NCBI RefSeq assembly: GCF_000603945.1
Contig: NZ_AXCW01000001.1
Span: forward strand, 62,001 to 126,000
Length of the DNA stretch: 64,000 bases
Direction of reading: 5' to 3'
From: Actinotalea ferrariae CF5-4
Lineage (GTDB): Bacteria; Actinomycetota; Actinomycetes; Actinomycetales; Cellulomonadaceae
Part shown: positions 29,148-37,926 of the stretch, in pieces
Layout of the letters: each line of letters opens with the position of its first letter
Position numbering within the stretch: the stretch's first letter is position 1
Translations under genes and position numbers: made by a program
The notes under the pieces: model-generated
What the model was told of the DNA's origin: nothing
Seen by the model: the letters and a program-made list of their open reading frames with translations, nothing else
Databases searched by the model: none

Positions 29148-29781
29148 TGGACACCGACCGTCCCGCGCCGATCACGATCAGGCCCTGCGCGGCGAGGCTC
29201 GACAGCGCCCGGCTCAAGCTCTCTGGGGAGGTGTCGAGCAGGGAGGCCACGTCCTTCTTGGCCAGCGGCAGGCTCACCGTGGCCACGCGGTCGCGCCAGG
29301 TGCTGGGCAGGCCGAGCAGGTAGTCGGCCAGCCGGCTCTCGACATCACGCGAGGTCAGCGAGTTGAGCCGGTGCTCGGTCTCGGACAGGCGCTCGCTCAC
29401 CGTCGCCAGCATCCGCAGGCCGATCTCAGGGTGCTCCCTGATCAAGGCCTTGAGGTCATCATGGCGGAACACGCACAGTTGGCTGTCCTCCAGCGCGGTG
29501 GCGTAGTCGTCGGGCCGATGGCCGGTGAAGACCGAGGTCTCCCCGGTGAACTCGCCGGGACCCAGCACCCGGACGATCTGCTCAGACCCGTCGGCTGAGA
29601 GCCGGAAGATCTTGACGCGTCCCGTGTGCAGCACCATGAGCTGGGACAGGTGGTCGTCGGCAGGGTAGGCACTCTCCCTGGCCTTCAGATGTGTGGGGCG
29701 CGCCAGCTCCGCGACCCGACGTTGATCGTGCGCCGAGAGGCCGGCGAAGACGGGGACGCGCGAGACGCAGGTGTCGGCCAT
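29104..29781 (-). CDS. Crp/Fnr-family transcriptional regulator
   Basis: A 225-residue regulator. The cyclic-nucleotide-like sensor fold covers about 10-125 (VKIFRLSADGSEQIVRVLGPGEFTGE). The HTH is LPLAKKDVASLLDTSPESLSRALSSL (about 170-195), with E-x-x-SR contacts as in Fnr/Dnr proteins that read TTGAT-type half sites. Only one N-terminal Cys is present, so it is not a 4Fe-4S Fnr; a heme/NO-sensing Dnr-like role is possible. Matching boxes lie at 28003 and 30459. Confidence 0.88.
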   Translation of the reverse strand: MADTCVSRVPVFAGLSAHDQRRVAELARPTHLKARESAYPADDHLSQLMVLHTGRVKIFRLSADGSEQIVRVLGPGEFTGETSVFTGHRPDDYATALEDSQLCVFRHDDLKALIREHPEIGLRMLATVSERLSETEHRLNSLTSRDVESRLADYLLGLPSTWRDRVATVSLPLAKKDVASLLDTSPESLSRALSSLAAQGLIVIGAGRSVSITHPDRLQRLVDEA

Positions 29782-29834
29782 CTGCGAAGCGTAGGCACCG
29801 GGCGGCTCCTACGGGCGCGGACGTCCACGGGTCA

Positions 29835-30365
29835 TCATGCGGTTCCTGTGCCCGTGCTCGGCCAGGGTTCGGGGTGTGGGGGCATGCCCTCGAGCGAATC
29901 GCCGATCCTGCGGAGCGAAGCAAGGATCTCGTCGACCTCTCTTTCGGGCAACGAGGTCATGACGGTGTCGAGGATCCGGATCTGCAGGCCCTGGATCTGC
30001 TCGAGGGCCGCGCGCCCGGAGTCAGTGAGCCGGCTGCCAGCGCCATCCGGACCCTCAGCCGTCGTGGCGTCCGCCGTGATCAGCCCCGTCCCCGCGAGCG
30101 CAGGCCTGATTGCCCCGTCGTCCCGCGGACCTCTGTCCACCTCGCCGTCCTCCGCGGCGGCAAGGAGCGCGTGCACCTGAGCTGGTGACAGCCCGGTGAG
30201 TCGTTTGACCGTGCGCAGGATGGGCCGGAGCAGGCGGGCCGTGCGGTCGATCTCGTTCACGAGCAGCAACGCCTGTCCCAGGCGCGACCCCGGTTCGCGG
30301 TCTACCTGGGCCGGGCGGGAGCTGTACTCGGGCGGACGGGACCGAGCGCCGGTCGCGTCAGCCAT
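29835..30365 (-). CDS. MarR-like regulatory protein (divergent)
   Basis: A 176-residue protein weakly similar to MarR regulators: a first helix QALLLVNEIDRTARLLRPILRTVK, a possible HTH LSPAQVHALLAA, a wing region AGSRLTDSGRAALEQIQ and a long C-terminal helix. The middle of the wing is poorly conserved. ATG 30365 is preferred to a longer frame. It is divergent from the TetR gene at 30533, with shared control sequences between. Confidence 0.55.
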   Translation of the reverse strand: MADATGARSRPPEYSSRPAQVDREPGSRLGQALLLVNEIDRTARLLRPILRTVKRLTGLSPAQVHALLAAAEDGEVDRGPRDDGAIRPALAGTGLITADATTAEGPDGAGSRLTDSGRAALEQIQGLQIRILDTVMTSLPEREVDEILASLRRIGDSLEGMPPHPEPWPSTGTGTA

Positions 30366-30456
30366 GGTGGTCTCCGACTGCAAGGGACTCCTCGAGACGG
30401 GCCGCCTCATCGTCGATGCCGTCGACGGCGCTTGGTGACCTCATCGAGCTCTCCTG

Positions 30457-30474
30457 ACTTGACGACCGTTAAGT
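30457..30474. promoter_or_regulatory. palindrome between the MarR-like and TetR genes
   Basis: ACTTGAC-GACC-GTTAAGT is a 7-bp inverted repeat with one mismatch and a 4-base spacer. It can be read as a Fnr/Dnr-type box (TTGAC-N4-GTTAA) or as a TetR operator. A half copy, GTCAAGT, recurs about 40 bases downstream, close to the TetR start at 30533. Confidence 0.45.
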
Positions 30475-30532
30475 AGCTGCCTGAGAGTTATCATGTTCTC
30501 GCCCTTGCCGATCGTCAAGTTGGAGGCCGCTG

Positions 30533-31102
30533 GTGTCAGCTCCGGAGCTGAGGAGCACGCGGGACCGCATCCTCGATGTCGCGCTCGAGCTCTTCAGCCG
30601 CCAGGGGTACGAGGGCACGTCGATCCGGGACATCGCCGAGCGGATGTCGATCACCAAGGCCGCGGTGTACTACCACTTCCGGGCCAAGGAGGAACTGCTC
30701 GCCGACCTACTCACTCCCGCGACGGCGAGGGTCTCCCGCGTCCTTGAGGAGCATGGGCCCGTGCGCGACGCCGCCGGGCGCCGCGACCTCGTGACCGCCC
30801 TCGTCGACGTCGTCGCGGAGGTGGGGCCGCACGTGGTCGTGATGCTTGCCGACCCGGCGGTGGGGAACCACATCCGGGCGCTGACCGGGGAGAGCGGCCT
30901 GCCGGGGCGCATCGGGCGGGCACTAGTCGGGACGGACGGGGAGCCCGCGCCCACCGATCGGATCCGTGCCGCCTGCGCCGTCGCCAGCCTCCAGGCGGGG
31001 ATCGCTGCGTGGCGGGAGGACAGCCCACCTCCGGCGGTCCTCGACGGCGAGGCGAAGGACGCGCTTGTCGACATCGTCCTGGCCGTCATCGCGCGCGACT
31101 GA
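30533..31102 (+). CDS. TetR-family transcriptional regulator
   Basis: A 189-residue TetR repressor with a textbook [49 protein letters not shown] at residues 9-54. The ligand domain is ordinary. The GTG at 30533 is the start that places the HTH at the usual distance from the N-terminus. The following gene was a narK-like transporter, now truncated, so its original target may be lost. Confidence 0.88.
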   Translation: MSAPELRSTRDRILDVALELFSRQGYEGTSIRDIAERMSITKAAVYYHFRAKEELLADLLTPATARVSRVLEEHGPVRDAAGRRDLVTALVDVVAEVGPHVVVMLADPAVGNHIRALTGESGLPGRIGRALVGTDGEPAPTDRIRAACAVASLQAGIAAWREDSPPPAVLDGEAKDALVDIVLAVIARD

Positions 31103-31248
31103 CGAGCCGTCGACGGCTCGCGACGGACGGAGCGTCGCCGCTGCGGCTCATGGCGTGAACGCCACCTTTCTCACGGCGTTCGGGAAAGGGGGTGCCGGTG
31201 ATGTCACGAGTCGTCACCCCCGGGTCCTCCAACGATCGCGAGGTCGCC

Positions 31249-31336
31249 ATGGACGGACGCAGGGTCCTCACCCTCTCCTTCACCGGCTTCACTCTCATGC
31301 TCGCGGTGTGGCCGATGTTCGGGGGGTTGCGGTTCG
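31249..31336 (+). pseudogene. truncated narK-like MFS transporter start
   Basis: From ATG 31249 the frame reads MDGRRVLTLSFTGFTLMLAVWPMFGG, the first helix of nitrate/nitrite MFS carriers of the NarK type (consensus AFTLMFAVWLMFG). Homology stops at about 31325, a few bases before the end of the integrase gene that lies on the opposite strand. The transporter body is absent from the window. The junction therefore marks the left edge of foreign DNA or a deletion. Confidence 0.65.
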
Positions 31337-32497
31337 TCATCGTGAGGTTTGGGTGCGGATGGTGTGGAAGGCGGTGAGGGTGCGTCGGTCTGCGTCGGGC
31401 AGGGTGTGGAGGTACTTCTGGGTGGTTTGGATCTGGGCGTGGCCCATGCGTTCCATGACTGACATGAGGTCGGCTCCGCCGGCGAGGAGCCAGGAGGCGT
31501 GCGCGTGGCGGAGGTCGTGCATGCGAACGTTGAAGTTGATGCCGGAGCGTTGCACGGCTGGGCGCCAGTACCGGGTGTTGAACGTGGCCCTGGACAGGGG
31601 TTGGCCGGCGGCGGTCTCGCGGGAGGGGAACAGCAGGTCGTCGGGTCCGAGGCCGAGGTGACGGACTCGGGCGGTGAGGGCGTCGATTAGGTCCTGGGAG
31701 ACCGTGACGGTGCGAGGCTCGTCGTCTTTGGGATACGGCTTGACGATCATGCGCTGCCCGGTGGGGGAGTCCTTGGCCGATACCTCGACGATGGTGTCCT
31801 GCACGGTGATCGTGCGGGCCTGGGTGTCGATGTGGCGGGGTCGTAAGGCGACGAGCTCACCCCAGCGCAGACCGGTCTCGATGGCGGTCATGATCATCAC
31901 GGTGAACCGGGGAGGGATCTGCGTCAGCAGCTGGGTGTACTCATCGGGCGTCAGGGTGCGGGTCCTGGTTGTGATCACCTTGGGCAGGTCGGTGGCCGCG
32001 CAGGGGTTGAAGGGAATGATTCGGTCGGCCACGGCTCGGGCGAAGATGGAGTGCAACATCACGTGGTACTTCACGATCGAGCGAGGAGAGAGTCCCTTGC
32101 GTCCCTTCCCGGCGACCTGGGGGGGCTTGCCGGCCTGGTTGACCCACTCCTGCACCATGGCGGGCATGATCCGCGCCAACGGGTAGTCCCCGAAGAACGG
32201 TATGAAGTGGATGCGCAGATTCGAGGCATAGGCGGCGTAGGTGGTGACCTCCAGGTGTCGCGACGGGAGCCAAACCTGCCCGGCGTACTCCCTAAACGTG
32301 ATGCGCCCGGCGCGCGGGTCGATCCACGTCCCCTCGGCCAGGGCGATCTCTGCTCGGACTGCGGCCTGCATGGCGGCCTTGTCGGTGCTGAACGTACCCA
32401 CGGTGCGCTTGGCTCCGGAGGCGTCCCGGTAGCGGCCCTGGTACCGCTTCTTGCCGTCCTCAGCACGCCGGACCGTCACCCACGCCATATCGACCAC
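31337..32497 (-). CDS. int: tyrosine recombinase/integrase (first)
   Basis: A phage-type integrase of up to 386 residues. It has an N-terminal AP2-like DNA-binding segment (RYQGRYRDASGAKRTVGTF), a SAM-like core-binding domain, and a catalytic domain with Arg in ETGLRWGEL, HxxR in HDLRHAHASW and the nucleophile Tyr in QTTQKYLHTLPDAD. The frame can start at GTG 32497 or ATG 32488. The gene ends against a truncated narK gene and begins about 150 bases from the tRNA-like att site at 32647, the usual place for a tRNA-specific integrase. Confidence 0.94.
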   Translation of the reverse strand: MVDMAWVTVRRAEDGKKRYQGRYRDASGAKRTVGTFSTDKAAMQAAVRAEIALAEGTWIDPRAGRITFREYAGQVWLPSRHLEVTTYAAYASNLRIHFIPFFGDYPLARIMPAMVQEWVNQAGKPPQVAGKGRKGLSPRSIVKYHVMLHSIFARAVADRIIPFNPCAATDLPKVITTRTRTLTPDEYTQLLTQIPPRFTVMIMTAIETGLRWGELVALRPRHIDTQARTITVQDTIVEVSAKDSPTGQRMIVKPYPKDDEPRTVTVSQDLIDALTARVRHLGLGPDDLLFPSRETAAGQPLSRATFNTRYWRPAVQRSGINFNVRMHDLRHAHASWLLAGGADLMSVMERMGHAQIQTTQKYLHTLPDADRRTLTAFHTIRTQTSR

Positions 32498-32646
32498 CCC
32501 AACTCACATGTGGGCGCAATGTGGGCAGACACCGCCGAAAACCGGCGAACCGGGGCGGACGCCGGCGTACGAGAAACCTGTACTGACATGCAGAGATGCA
32601 CGCATCGAGCCTACTCAGAAGCGGTCGCAGCACAAGAGGGGCTGCA

Positions 32647-32691
32647 CTCATAACCCAGAGGTCGCAGGTTCAAATCCTGCCCCCGCTACCA
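32647..32691 (+). repeat. att site: 3' half of initiator tRNA-Met
   Basis: The 45 bases from CTCATAACCCAGAGG to GCTACCA equal the anticodon loop (CAU), 3' anticodon stem, T arm and acceptor 3' end of an initiator tRNA-Met gene. The 5' half is missing, so this is not a tRNA gene but an integrase attachment sequence. A second copy lies at 55062. The similarity continues about 60 bases beyond, through the hairpin. Confidence 0.85.
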
Positions 32692-32704
32692 CGAAGTAGC
32701 AGGT

Positions 32705-32742
32705 CAGAGGCCCTTTCGATCTTCGGATCGAAAGGGCCTCTG
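32705..32742. terminator. strong hairpin beside the first att site
   Basis: A perfect 17-bp stem (CAGAGGCCCTTTCGATC and its complement) with a TTCG tetraloop. It stands 13 bases after the tRNA-like end, where the terminator of the original tRNA gene would be. It is carried along as part of the att direct repeat. Confidence 0.8.
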
Positions 32743-32923
32743 GCGTGTGGTCAACGGATGGTCAACATGGCGCGCCTCCGGGAGCGCGTCTGGGGCGGTC
32801 GCGCACAGGCGCGAACCGGGGCGGACGACGGCGTCCGCCTCGGGCGCTGTAGGTCCCAGTGGTGAGACGTCGGAGGAGTGCGTCCTGGTCGCGCTGCAGG
32901 GCCCACGCCGGGGTCTGGACGTG

Positions 32924-33184
32924 TCAGCGCCGCTGCCGCTCGACGAACTCGTGCAGGGACTCGACAGGCACCTTCCGCAGCCGGCCGACCCTGATTGTCC
33001 GGATCTGGTCGGTGCGGATCAGCTCGAAGAGCAGCGTCCGGCCGATGTCCAGGCGCTCGGCCGCCTCCTCGACGGAGATCAGGAGCTTCTCGGTGTTGTA
33101 GTGGGCCTGCGGCGCATCGACCGCGGCGACCGGATCGTCGGGTGTCGCACCGGGCTGCCCGAACGGGGTGATCGTGGTCGACAT
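32924..33184 (-). CDS. excisionase-like helix-turn-helix protein
   Basis: An 86-residue protein. The C-terminal 50 residues are a MerR/excisionase-type HTH: LLISVEEAAERLDIGRTLLFELIRTDQIRTIRVGRLRKVPVESLHEFV. The N-terminus is Pro/Thr-rich. ATG 33184 follows GGAGAGGCC. It lies between the att site and the relaxase gene, the usual place for an excisionase or mobilisation regulator. A much longer frame through it is discarded because it runs through the relaxase gene out of frame. Confidence 0.8.
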   Translation of the reverse strand: MSTTITPFGQPGATPDDPVAAVDAPQAHYNTEKLLISVEEAAERLDIGRTLLFELIRTDQIRTIRVGRLRKVPVESLHEFVERQRR

Positions 33185-33219
33185 GGCCTCTCCTTCGCGG
33201 TGGTGCGTTGTGCTGTCCG

Positions 33220-36114
33220 TCAGATCTCGATGGCGTCGCGGTCGTGGCTGGGCGCCGTTCGGGGCCCGGGCGCGCTCGGAGGGACACTGGGACGCGGCGA
33301 GGGCCGGTACATGAAGGCCTCGAGCGCGTCCGCGTCGAGCGGTGTGCCGGGGTGGAACGTCTCCCACGTCTCGGTCGCCGAGCGCTCGGTGTGCGTGGTG
33401 GCGAGGATCTGGTCGAGCACCTCCCGGGCGGTCGCCGGGGCGCCGTGTCCGGGGAGGCAGTCGGGGTCGGGCTGGTCGAGCACCACGTAGGTGTGGTTGT
33501 GGTGGCGGCCGCGGCTCATGGCGACGTACAGGTCCTCGCGCGCCATGCCGGGGACGGCGATCGTGTGGGTCTCGTCGACGGTCATGCCCTGGCTGCGGGC
33601 GGTGGAGGTGGCGTAGCCGAGCTCCACGTGCTCGGCCACGTACGCCGCTGGCAGTCGCACCGTCGCCGTCGTGCTCGCATCCGCCGGCCGGACCCGCAGC
33701 GAGCCGTCGGGGTGGATCGCGGTGACGTCCCAGAGGTCGCCGTTGCGGACGAAGCCGCTCTCGGTGACCAGGCGACGGTTGTTGTGGCGGGTGACGATCC
33801 GGTCGCCGACCCCTGCGGTGAGCCCGTCGTGCAGCACGACGCCGTCGCGGCTCACGGTGCCGGTCAGGACGCCGTTGGCGTGAGCGCGGGTGTTGAGCTC
33901 GCGCACGGTGCGGTTGTCGGCGGCCTGCAGCACCGCGGTCCGCCCCCGGCCCCGTGCGTCGGCGACGGCGGCGAAGGCGCCCTCGAGCATGTCGTCCTGC
34001 GGGCCGGCGGTGAAGGCGCCGTGGGCGGCGTAGGCGTCGAGGGCAGAGGGCCGACCATGGCGCAGCTCGAGGCTGGCGCGCGCCTCCCAGGGGTTGGCGA
34101 ATCGCCACAGGGAGGTGAGCTCGGCGGTCGGTCCGCGGCGGGCGAGCATGGCGAACGCGCCGCCGGCGTCGACGGAGCCGCGTTGCAGGTGGTCCCCGAC
34201 CAGCAGCACCTTGGCGCCGGCGGCCTGGGCCTGGAGCGTCAGGTCGGCGAGGGCCCGGGTGTGGGCGAGGGAGGCCTCGTCGACGATCACCAGCTGGCGC
34301 GGTGCGAGCGCCCAGCGCCGCTGCTCGACGACGAGGTCCCACTGGGCCTGGCGTGCGGCGCTGGCGGTGGCGTAGTCGCCTCCCGTCACCACCTGTTGGA
34401 GCTCGGTCACTCTCTGCGCGCGACGTCGGGCGCCGTCGCCGCTGGTCTCGTAGAGCCACTTCGCCGTCGTCTCGCAGTCCACCCCCAGCGCGCGGCTGAG
34501 GGTGTGCGCTGCCGTCGCCGAGGGTGCCAGGGCGACGAAGGGCCCGACGTTGCCCCGCCAGAACGCGGTGAGCGCGCCGAGGGTGGTGGTCTTGCCCGAG
34601 CCGGCCGGCCCGACGAGGGCGTCGACGGTGTGGCCCGAGGCGACCACGGCCCGGGCAGCGGCGGCTTGGTCGGGGGCCAGCCCGTCCAGGTGGGACGCCA
34701 GGCGGGTCATCAGGACCGGTCGGTGCCGCTGGTCGCCGACGACGGCCGTGACGGCCTCGCTGGCGTCCAGGAGCACCTTCTCCGCAGCGAGGAGCTCGAC
34801 GGACGTGTACAGGTTCTCCCCGACCCGGCGGGTGGTGGGGTCGCGGGTGTCGTCCAGGTGCACGCAGACGTCCGCGGCCTGGACCGTGAGGGAGTTCAGG
34901 AGCGTCCGCCGCTGCGCGGGGGAGGCCATCCGCAGCGGCTTCGACACGCGCAGCGCCTCGGCGGCCAGGTTCCAGGTGTTCCACACCGATCGCTTCGTGG
35001 AGACGTCCGCCAGCATCTGCGCGACAATCGCCGCCTTCACCTCGGGGCCGACGTCGTGGGCATGCAAGGCGCGCCCGTAGTCGCTCCTCAGCGCCCGAGC
35101 GGCCAGGTCCCGAGGCTCCATCCCGGTCAGGGCCCGGGCGCGGTTGGCCCACTCGGCCAGAAGGTCCGCCAGCGGCCGGACCGTCTTGGGCGGCCGCGTG
35201 GTGCGGGTAAGGAACTGACGGGCCTTGGTGATCTCGACCCGGCTCGGCTCGTGCCCGTGCGTGGCCAGGAACTGCGCGGCCCAGTCCTGCTCGGCGCAGT
35301 GGATCTGCTCCGACCGGGCGGAGAAGTGCGCGAGGACGTCGTCTGGGATTCCCTCGAGCTCGAAGGCCGGGTTGCGGCGCGGTCCACGGTCACGCCGCGA
35401 CCACGCGACCGGCAGGCGGCGGGCGAGTTCGTCCGCGAGGAGGGTGTCGTACAGCTCGGAGATCGTGACCGTGGCGGCGTGGACGGTCTTCCCGTCGACG
35501 CTGCGCCACACCCCGTCGGGGCCCTGAACCTTGTTGGCGATGACAACGTGGGTGTGCAGGTTCGGGTCGCCCGCCCGGGTGTCCCAGTGGTCGAACGCTG
35601 CGGCGACCATCCCGCGGGTGCGGACCTGATAACGCCCGCCCTCGCCGGTGCGCGTACGGATGGCGCGCTGCTCGAGGAACTCCAGCGATGACGCCAGCGC
35701 CGCCCGGTGCGCGTCATAGACGATGGCGCGGGTCGCGTCATCGGCCAGCGCCCACAGGACGGAGGCGGACTTGGGGGCGGTGAAGGTCAGGTCGTACCCG
35801 ACGACGGCGTGGCGCTTCCCGTCATCGAAACGGCTATAGGCACGGCCCAGCGCGTCCTCGGTCAACGGGTCCAGACCGTCACGGAACACCGCCGTCATCG
35901 CCTGCTCGGTGACGACGTCGCCCGGGTGCAGCCGCCGCGCCGCGTCTCCCAGGCCGGTGAGGCCGTCGCCGTACCAGCGCCCAGCCGGGTTGCCGGTCTG
36001 CTCGTAGTAGCCGGCGAGCGACCGACCCGGCTCGAGCCCGGCGTCGCCCGCGGCGACGTGCCGGGTCAGGTAGGCATACCCGTCCCCAGCGGTGAGCTTG
36101 TGCATCGACAACAC
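33220..36114 (-). CDS. MobF (TrwC-type) relaxase-helicase
   Basis: A 964-residue conjugative relaxase. The N-terminal domain has candidate catalytic Tyr residues at 13 and 15 and the metal triad H176, H187 and H189 in AFDHWDTRAGDPNLHTHVVI. The C-terminal part is a RecD-like helicase with Walker A GPAGSGKTT (about 502-510) and QLVIVDEASLAHT as Walker B. It would nick and pilot the element's DNA during transfer. No type IV secretion or TraD genes are visible, so the element is probably mobilisable rather than self-transmissible. GTG 36114 and ATG 36105 are both possible starts. Confidence 0.93.
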   Translation of the reverse strand: MLSMHKLTAGDGYAYLTRHVAAGDAGLEPGRSLAGYYEQTGNPAGRWYGDGLTGLGDAARRLHPGDVVTEQAMTAVFRDGLDPLTEDALGRAYSRFDDGKRHAVVGYDLTFTAPKSASVLWALADDATRAIVYDAHRAALASSLEFLEQRAIRTRTGEGGRYQVRTRGMVAAAFDHWDTRAGDPNLHTHVVIANKVQGPDGVWRSVDGKTVHAATVTISELYDTLLADELARRLPVAWSRRDRGPRRNPAFELEGIPDDVLAHFSARSEQIHCAEQDWAAQFLATHGHEPSRVEITKARQFLTRTTRPPKTVRPLADLLAEWANRARALTGMEPRDLAARALRSDYGRALHAHDVGPEVKAAIVAQMLADVSTKRSVWNTWNLAAEALRVSKPLRMASPAQRRTLLNSLTVQAADVCVHLDDTRDPTTRRVGENLYTSVELLAAEKVLLDASEAVTAVVGDQRHRPVLMTRLASHLDGLAPDQAAAARAVVASGHTVDALVGPAGSGKTTTLGALTAFWRGNVGPFVALAPSATAAHTLSRALGVDCETTAKWLYETSGDGARRRAQRVTELQQVVTGGDYATASAARQAQWDLVVEQRRWALAPRQLVIVDEASLAHTRALADLTLQAQAAGAKVLLVGDHLQRGSVDAGGAFAMLARRGPTAELTSLWRFANPWEARASLELRHGRPSALDAYAAHGAFTAGPQDDMLEGAFAAVADARGRGRTAVLQAADNRTVRELNTRAHANGVLTGTVSRDGVVLHDGLTAGVGDRIVTRHNNRRLVTESGFVRNGDLWDVTAIHPDGSLRVRPADASTTATVRLPAAYVAEHVELGYATSTARSQGMTVDETHTIAVPGMAREDLYVAMSRGRHHNHTYVVLDQPDPDCLPGHGAPATAREVLDQILATTHTERSATETWETFHPGTPLDADALEAFMYRPSPRPSVPPSAPGPRTAPSHDRDAIEI

Positions 36115-36368
36115 GATCCGCCCCGTCCCGGAGGCAGCTGCTCGACACGGTGTCGGCGGGTGCCTCTACAGACAGGTGTGCGGATGAGGGGAAGAAGATG
36201 TCGTCGCTGCCGGAACATCGCCGGGTAGCAGGGACCGACGCCGTTGCGTGCGAGTGCTGCGGGGGTAGCGACGGACTGCCAAGCGCCTGGGCGACGTAGC
36301 TCTCACGGCCACTCACGACCAAAAGTGGGGCACCCAGCGCGAGGCGGCGGCACGGCCCCGCTTCCAGC
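36115..36368. other. intergenic stretch with nothing recognised
   Basis: These 254 bases between the NERD gene and the relaxase gene hold no supported gene or RNA. The start region of the relaxase could contain the transfer origin, but I see no clear inverted repeat to place it. Confidence 0.4.
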
Positions 36369-37268
36369 TCAAGCGGCCGGGAACGCCTGTGCCAGCGCCC
36401 GGTGAACTGCCTCGACCTCCGCCTCGCTCATCGCGCCCGGCGCAACGAGACGCTCGGCCAGCTTCTTAGGCCAAAGGACAGCGACGTCGGCGATGACGAA
36501 CGACCCGCCGATCAGGGGCCAGTCGGACTCGATGAAGCACAGTGCGCCGAGCACGGGCACGTCGGTCAGCGCCACGGCGTCGAGGGCGGATCGGACGAGG
36601 CCGACCTGCTTGTGCATGCCGTCGACCAGGCGGGTGCAGTCGCGGGAGCCGACGAGGAGCTTCTCCACGCGCGGCCGGAAGAGCCCGCCCTCGACACGAA
36701 GCGTCGGCCGGCGGCCCTTGTAGCGCTTGGCGTCGATGGCGTGAACGCCCGTGGGGCCGACGGCGATGTGGTCGATGTTCGCCCTCGTGCCGGGGATGCG
36801 CCGGTCGTGGAGGAGGCGGACACCCTTCTGCGTGAGGTCGGCCAGTCGCGTCCCGAGCAGCTCCTCCCCGCGAGCGCCGCTGGCCCATGCGGTCGTGCTC
36901 TGCGGCTCGTCGGTGACCGCGAGGATGAGGCCCCCGAGCCGTGGGTGCGCTTCGCGAATACGAGCCTCGCGCTTTGCGGAGCGACGCTCGTACTCGCGTC
37001 GAGCAGAGGAGCCCGCCGATCCCGTCTCGATGGGCTCCAGGGTCGGCTCCGGCGTCGGGTCCGCCATTGGGGTGGCTGCGGGCGCCTCCTGGGACACCGG
37101 CTCGTGAGGCTTGAGGCACGGGAGACAGCGAACCGTCTTCGTGGCCTTGAGGTAGCCCGCACGGGTCCCGGCCTCGAGGTCCGAGCCGCACTCCCCACAG
37201 GTACCCGCGTAGCGCAGGCGCATCACCTTGGCTGGGGCGAGGGCGTCGCCGCCGGAGGTGGTCGTCAT
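36369..37268 (-). CDS. NERD-domain nuclease-like protein
   Basis: A 299-residue protein. The N-terminus has a zinc-ribbon-like pattern (CGECGSD at about 23-29 and RCLPC at about 47-51), then a Pro/Glu linker and a NERD domain. The last has a nuclease-like core, NIDHIAVGPTGVHAIDAKRYKGR (about 164-186), with D-x(n)-DAK resembling the PD-(D/E)xK fold. NERD proteins are common on actinobacterial mobile elements and may act on DNA. It is read in the same direction as the relaxase. Confidence 0.82.
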   Translation of the reverse strand: MTTTSGGDALAPAKVMRLRYAGTCGECGSDLEAGTRAGYLKATKTVRCLPCLKPHEPVSQEAPAATPMADPTPEPTLEPIETGSAGSSARREYERRSAKREARIREAHPRLGGLILAVTDEPQSTTAWASGARGEELLGTRLADLTQKGVRLLHDRRIPGTRANIDHIAVGPTGVHAIDAKRYKGRRPTLRVEGGLFRPRVEKLLVGSRDCTRLVDGMHKQVGLVRSALDAVALTDVPVLGALCFIESDWPLIGGSFVIADVAVLWPKKLAERLVAPGAMSEAEVEAVHRALAQAFPAA

Positions 37269-37467
37269 GCTGCTCTATCGGCGGCACGGGGCTGAGTCTC
37301 AAGGCTGGTCTTCATGGTCGGGCCAGCCCGTTCCGTCGCGTCACGTTGTGGCCTGTGCGCGATCCATGCCGGTCCACACCGATGACGGAATCTCCGGGGC
37401 GATAGCGCTGGCGATGACGATGCGCGGCAGGTGCGGTCATTCCGTCATCGCGACGCACAAGGAGGCC

Positions 37468-37926
37468 TTACGGAGTCCGCCGCATCGGCAGGTGTGGGAT
37501 GCCGTCCTCGTCGAAGCCCTCACCGGCGACGTCGAAGCCGAAGCGCGCGTACCAGTCCGCCAGATGAGCCTGCGCGTCGAGGAGGACCGGCGCGGACGGG
37601 TCCAGCGCGGCGCAGCGGTCGAGGGCCTTGCGCATCAGCTGCGACGCGACGCCGCGAGACCGGGCAGCGCTGTTCGTCGCCACGCGCCCCACCCGTAGGG
37701 CACCGTCGGCCTCGTGCAGCACCCGCAGCGTGGCGAGCACGTCCGGCCCGTCGGTGGCCCAGTGCAACTCGGCACCGGGCTCTACGTCGCGTCCGTCGAG
37801 CTCTGGATAGGGGCACGCCTGCTCGACAACGAAGACGTCGACCCGTAGACGCAGGATCGCGTACAGCGTCAGCGGGTCGATCCCGCGGATCTCGGACCGG
37901 TGAAAGGCGACAGGCACCCGCGACAC
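37468..37926 (-). CDS. ElaA-like GNAT acetyltransferase
   Basis: A 152-residue GNAT protein close to ElaA: LYAILRLRVDVFVVEQACPYPELDGRD near the start, then LRVGRVATNSAARSRGVASQLMRKAL (about 75-100) with the acetyl-CoA loop, and YARFGFDVAGEGFDEDGIPH at the end. The substrate is unknown. It starts with GTG 37926. It is cargo on the mobile element; no defence role is known for it. Confidence 0.88.
   Translation of the reverse strand: MSRVPVAFHRSEIRGIDPLTLYAILRLRVDVFVVEQACPYPELDGRDVEPGAELHWATDGPDVLATLRVLHEADGALRVGRVATNSAARSRGVASQLMRKALDRCAALDPSAPVLLDAQAHLADWYARFGFDVAGEGFDEDGIPHLPMRRTP

Noticed and set aside
32647-32691. A tRNA-Met gene
   Set aside because: Only the 3' half is present; no 5' acceptor strand or D arm can be paired upstream, so it is an att sequence rather than a gene.
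33208-35691. An 827-residue plus-strand frame opposite the relaxase gene
   Set aside because: Val/Gly/Arg-rich with no motif; the minus-strand relaxase explains the region fully.
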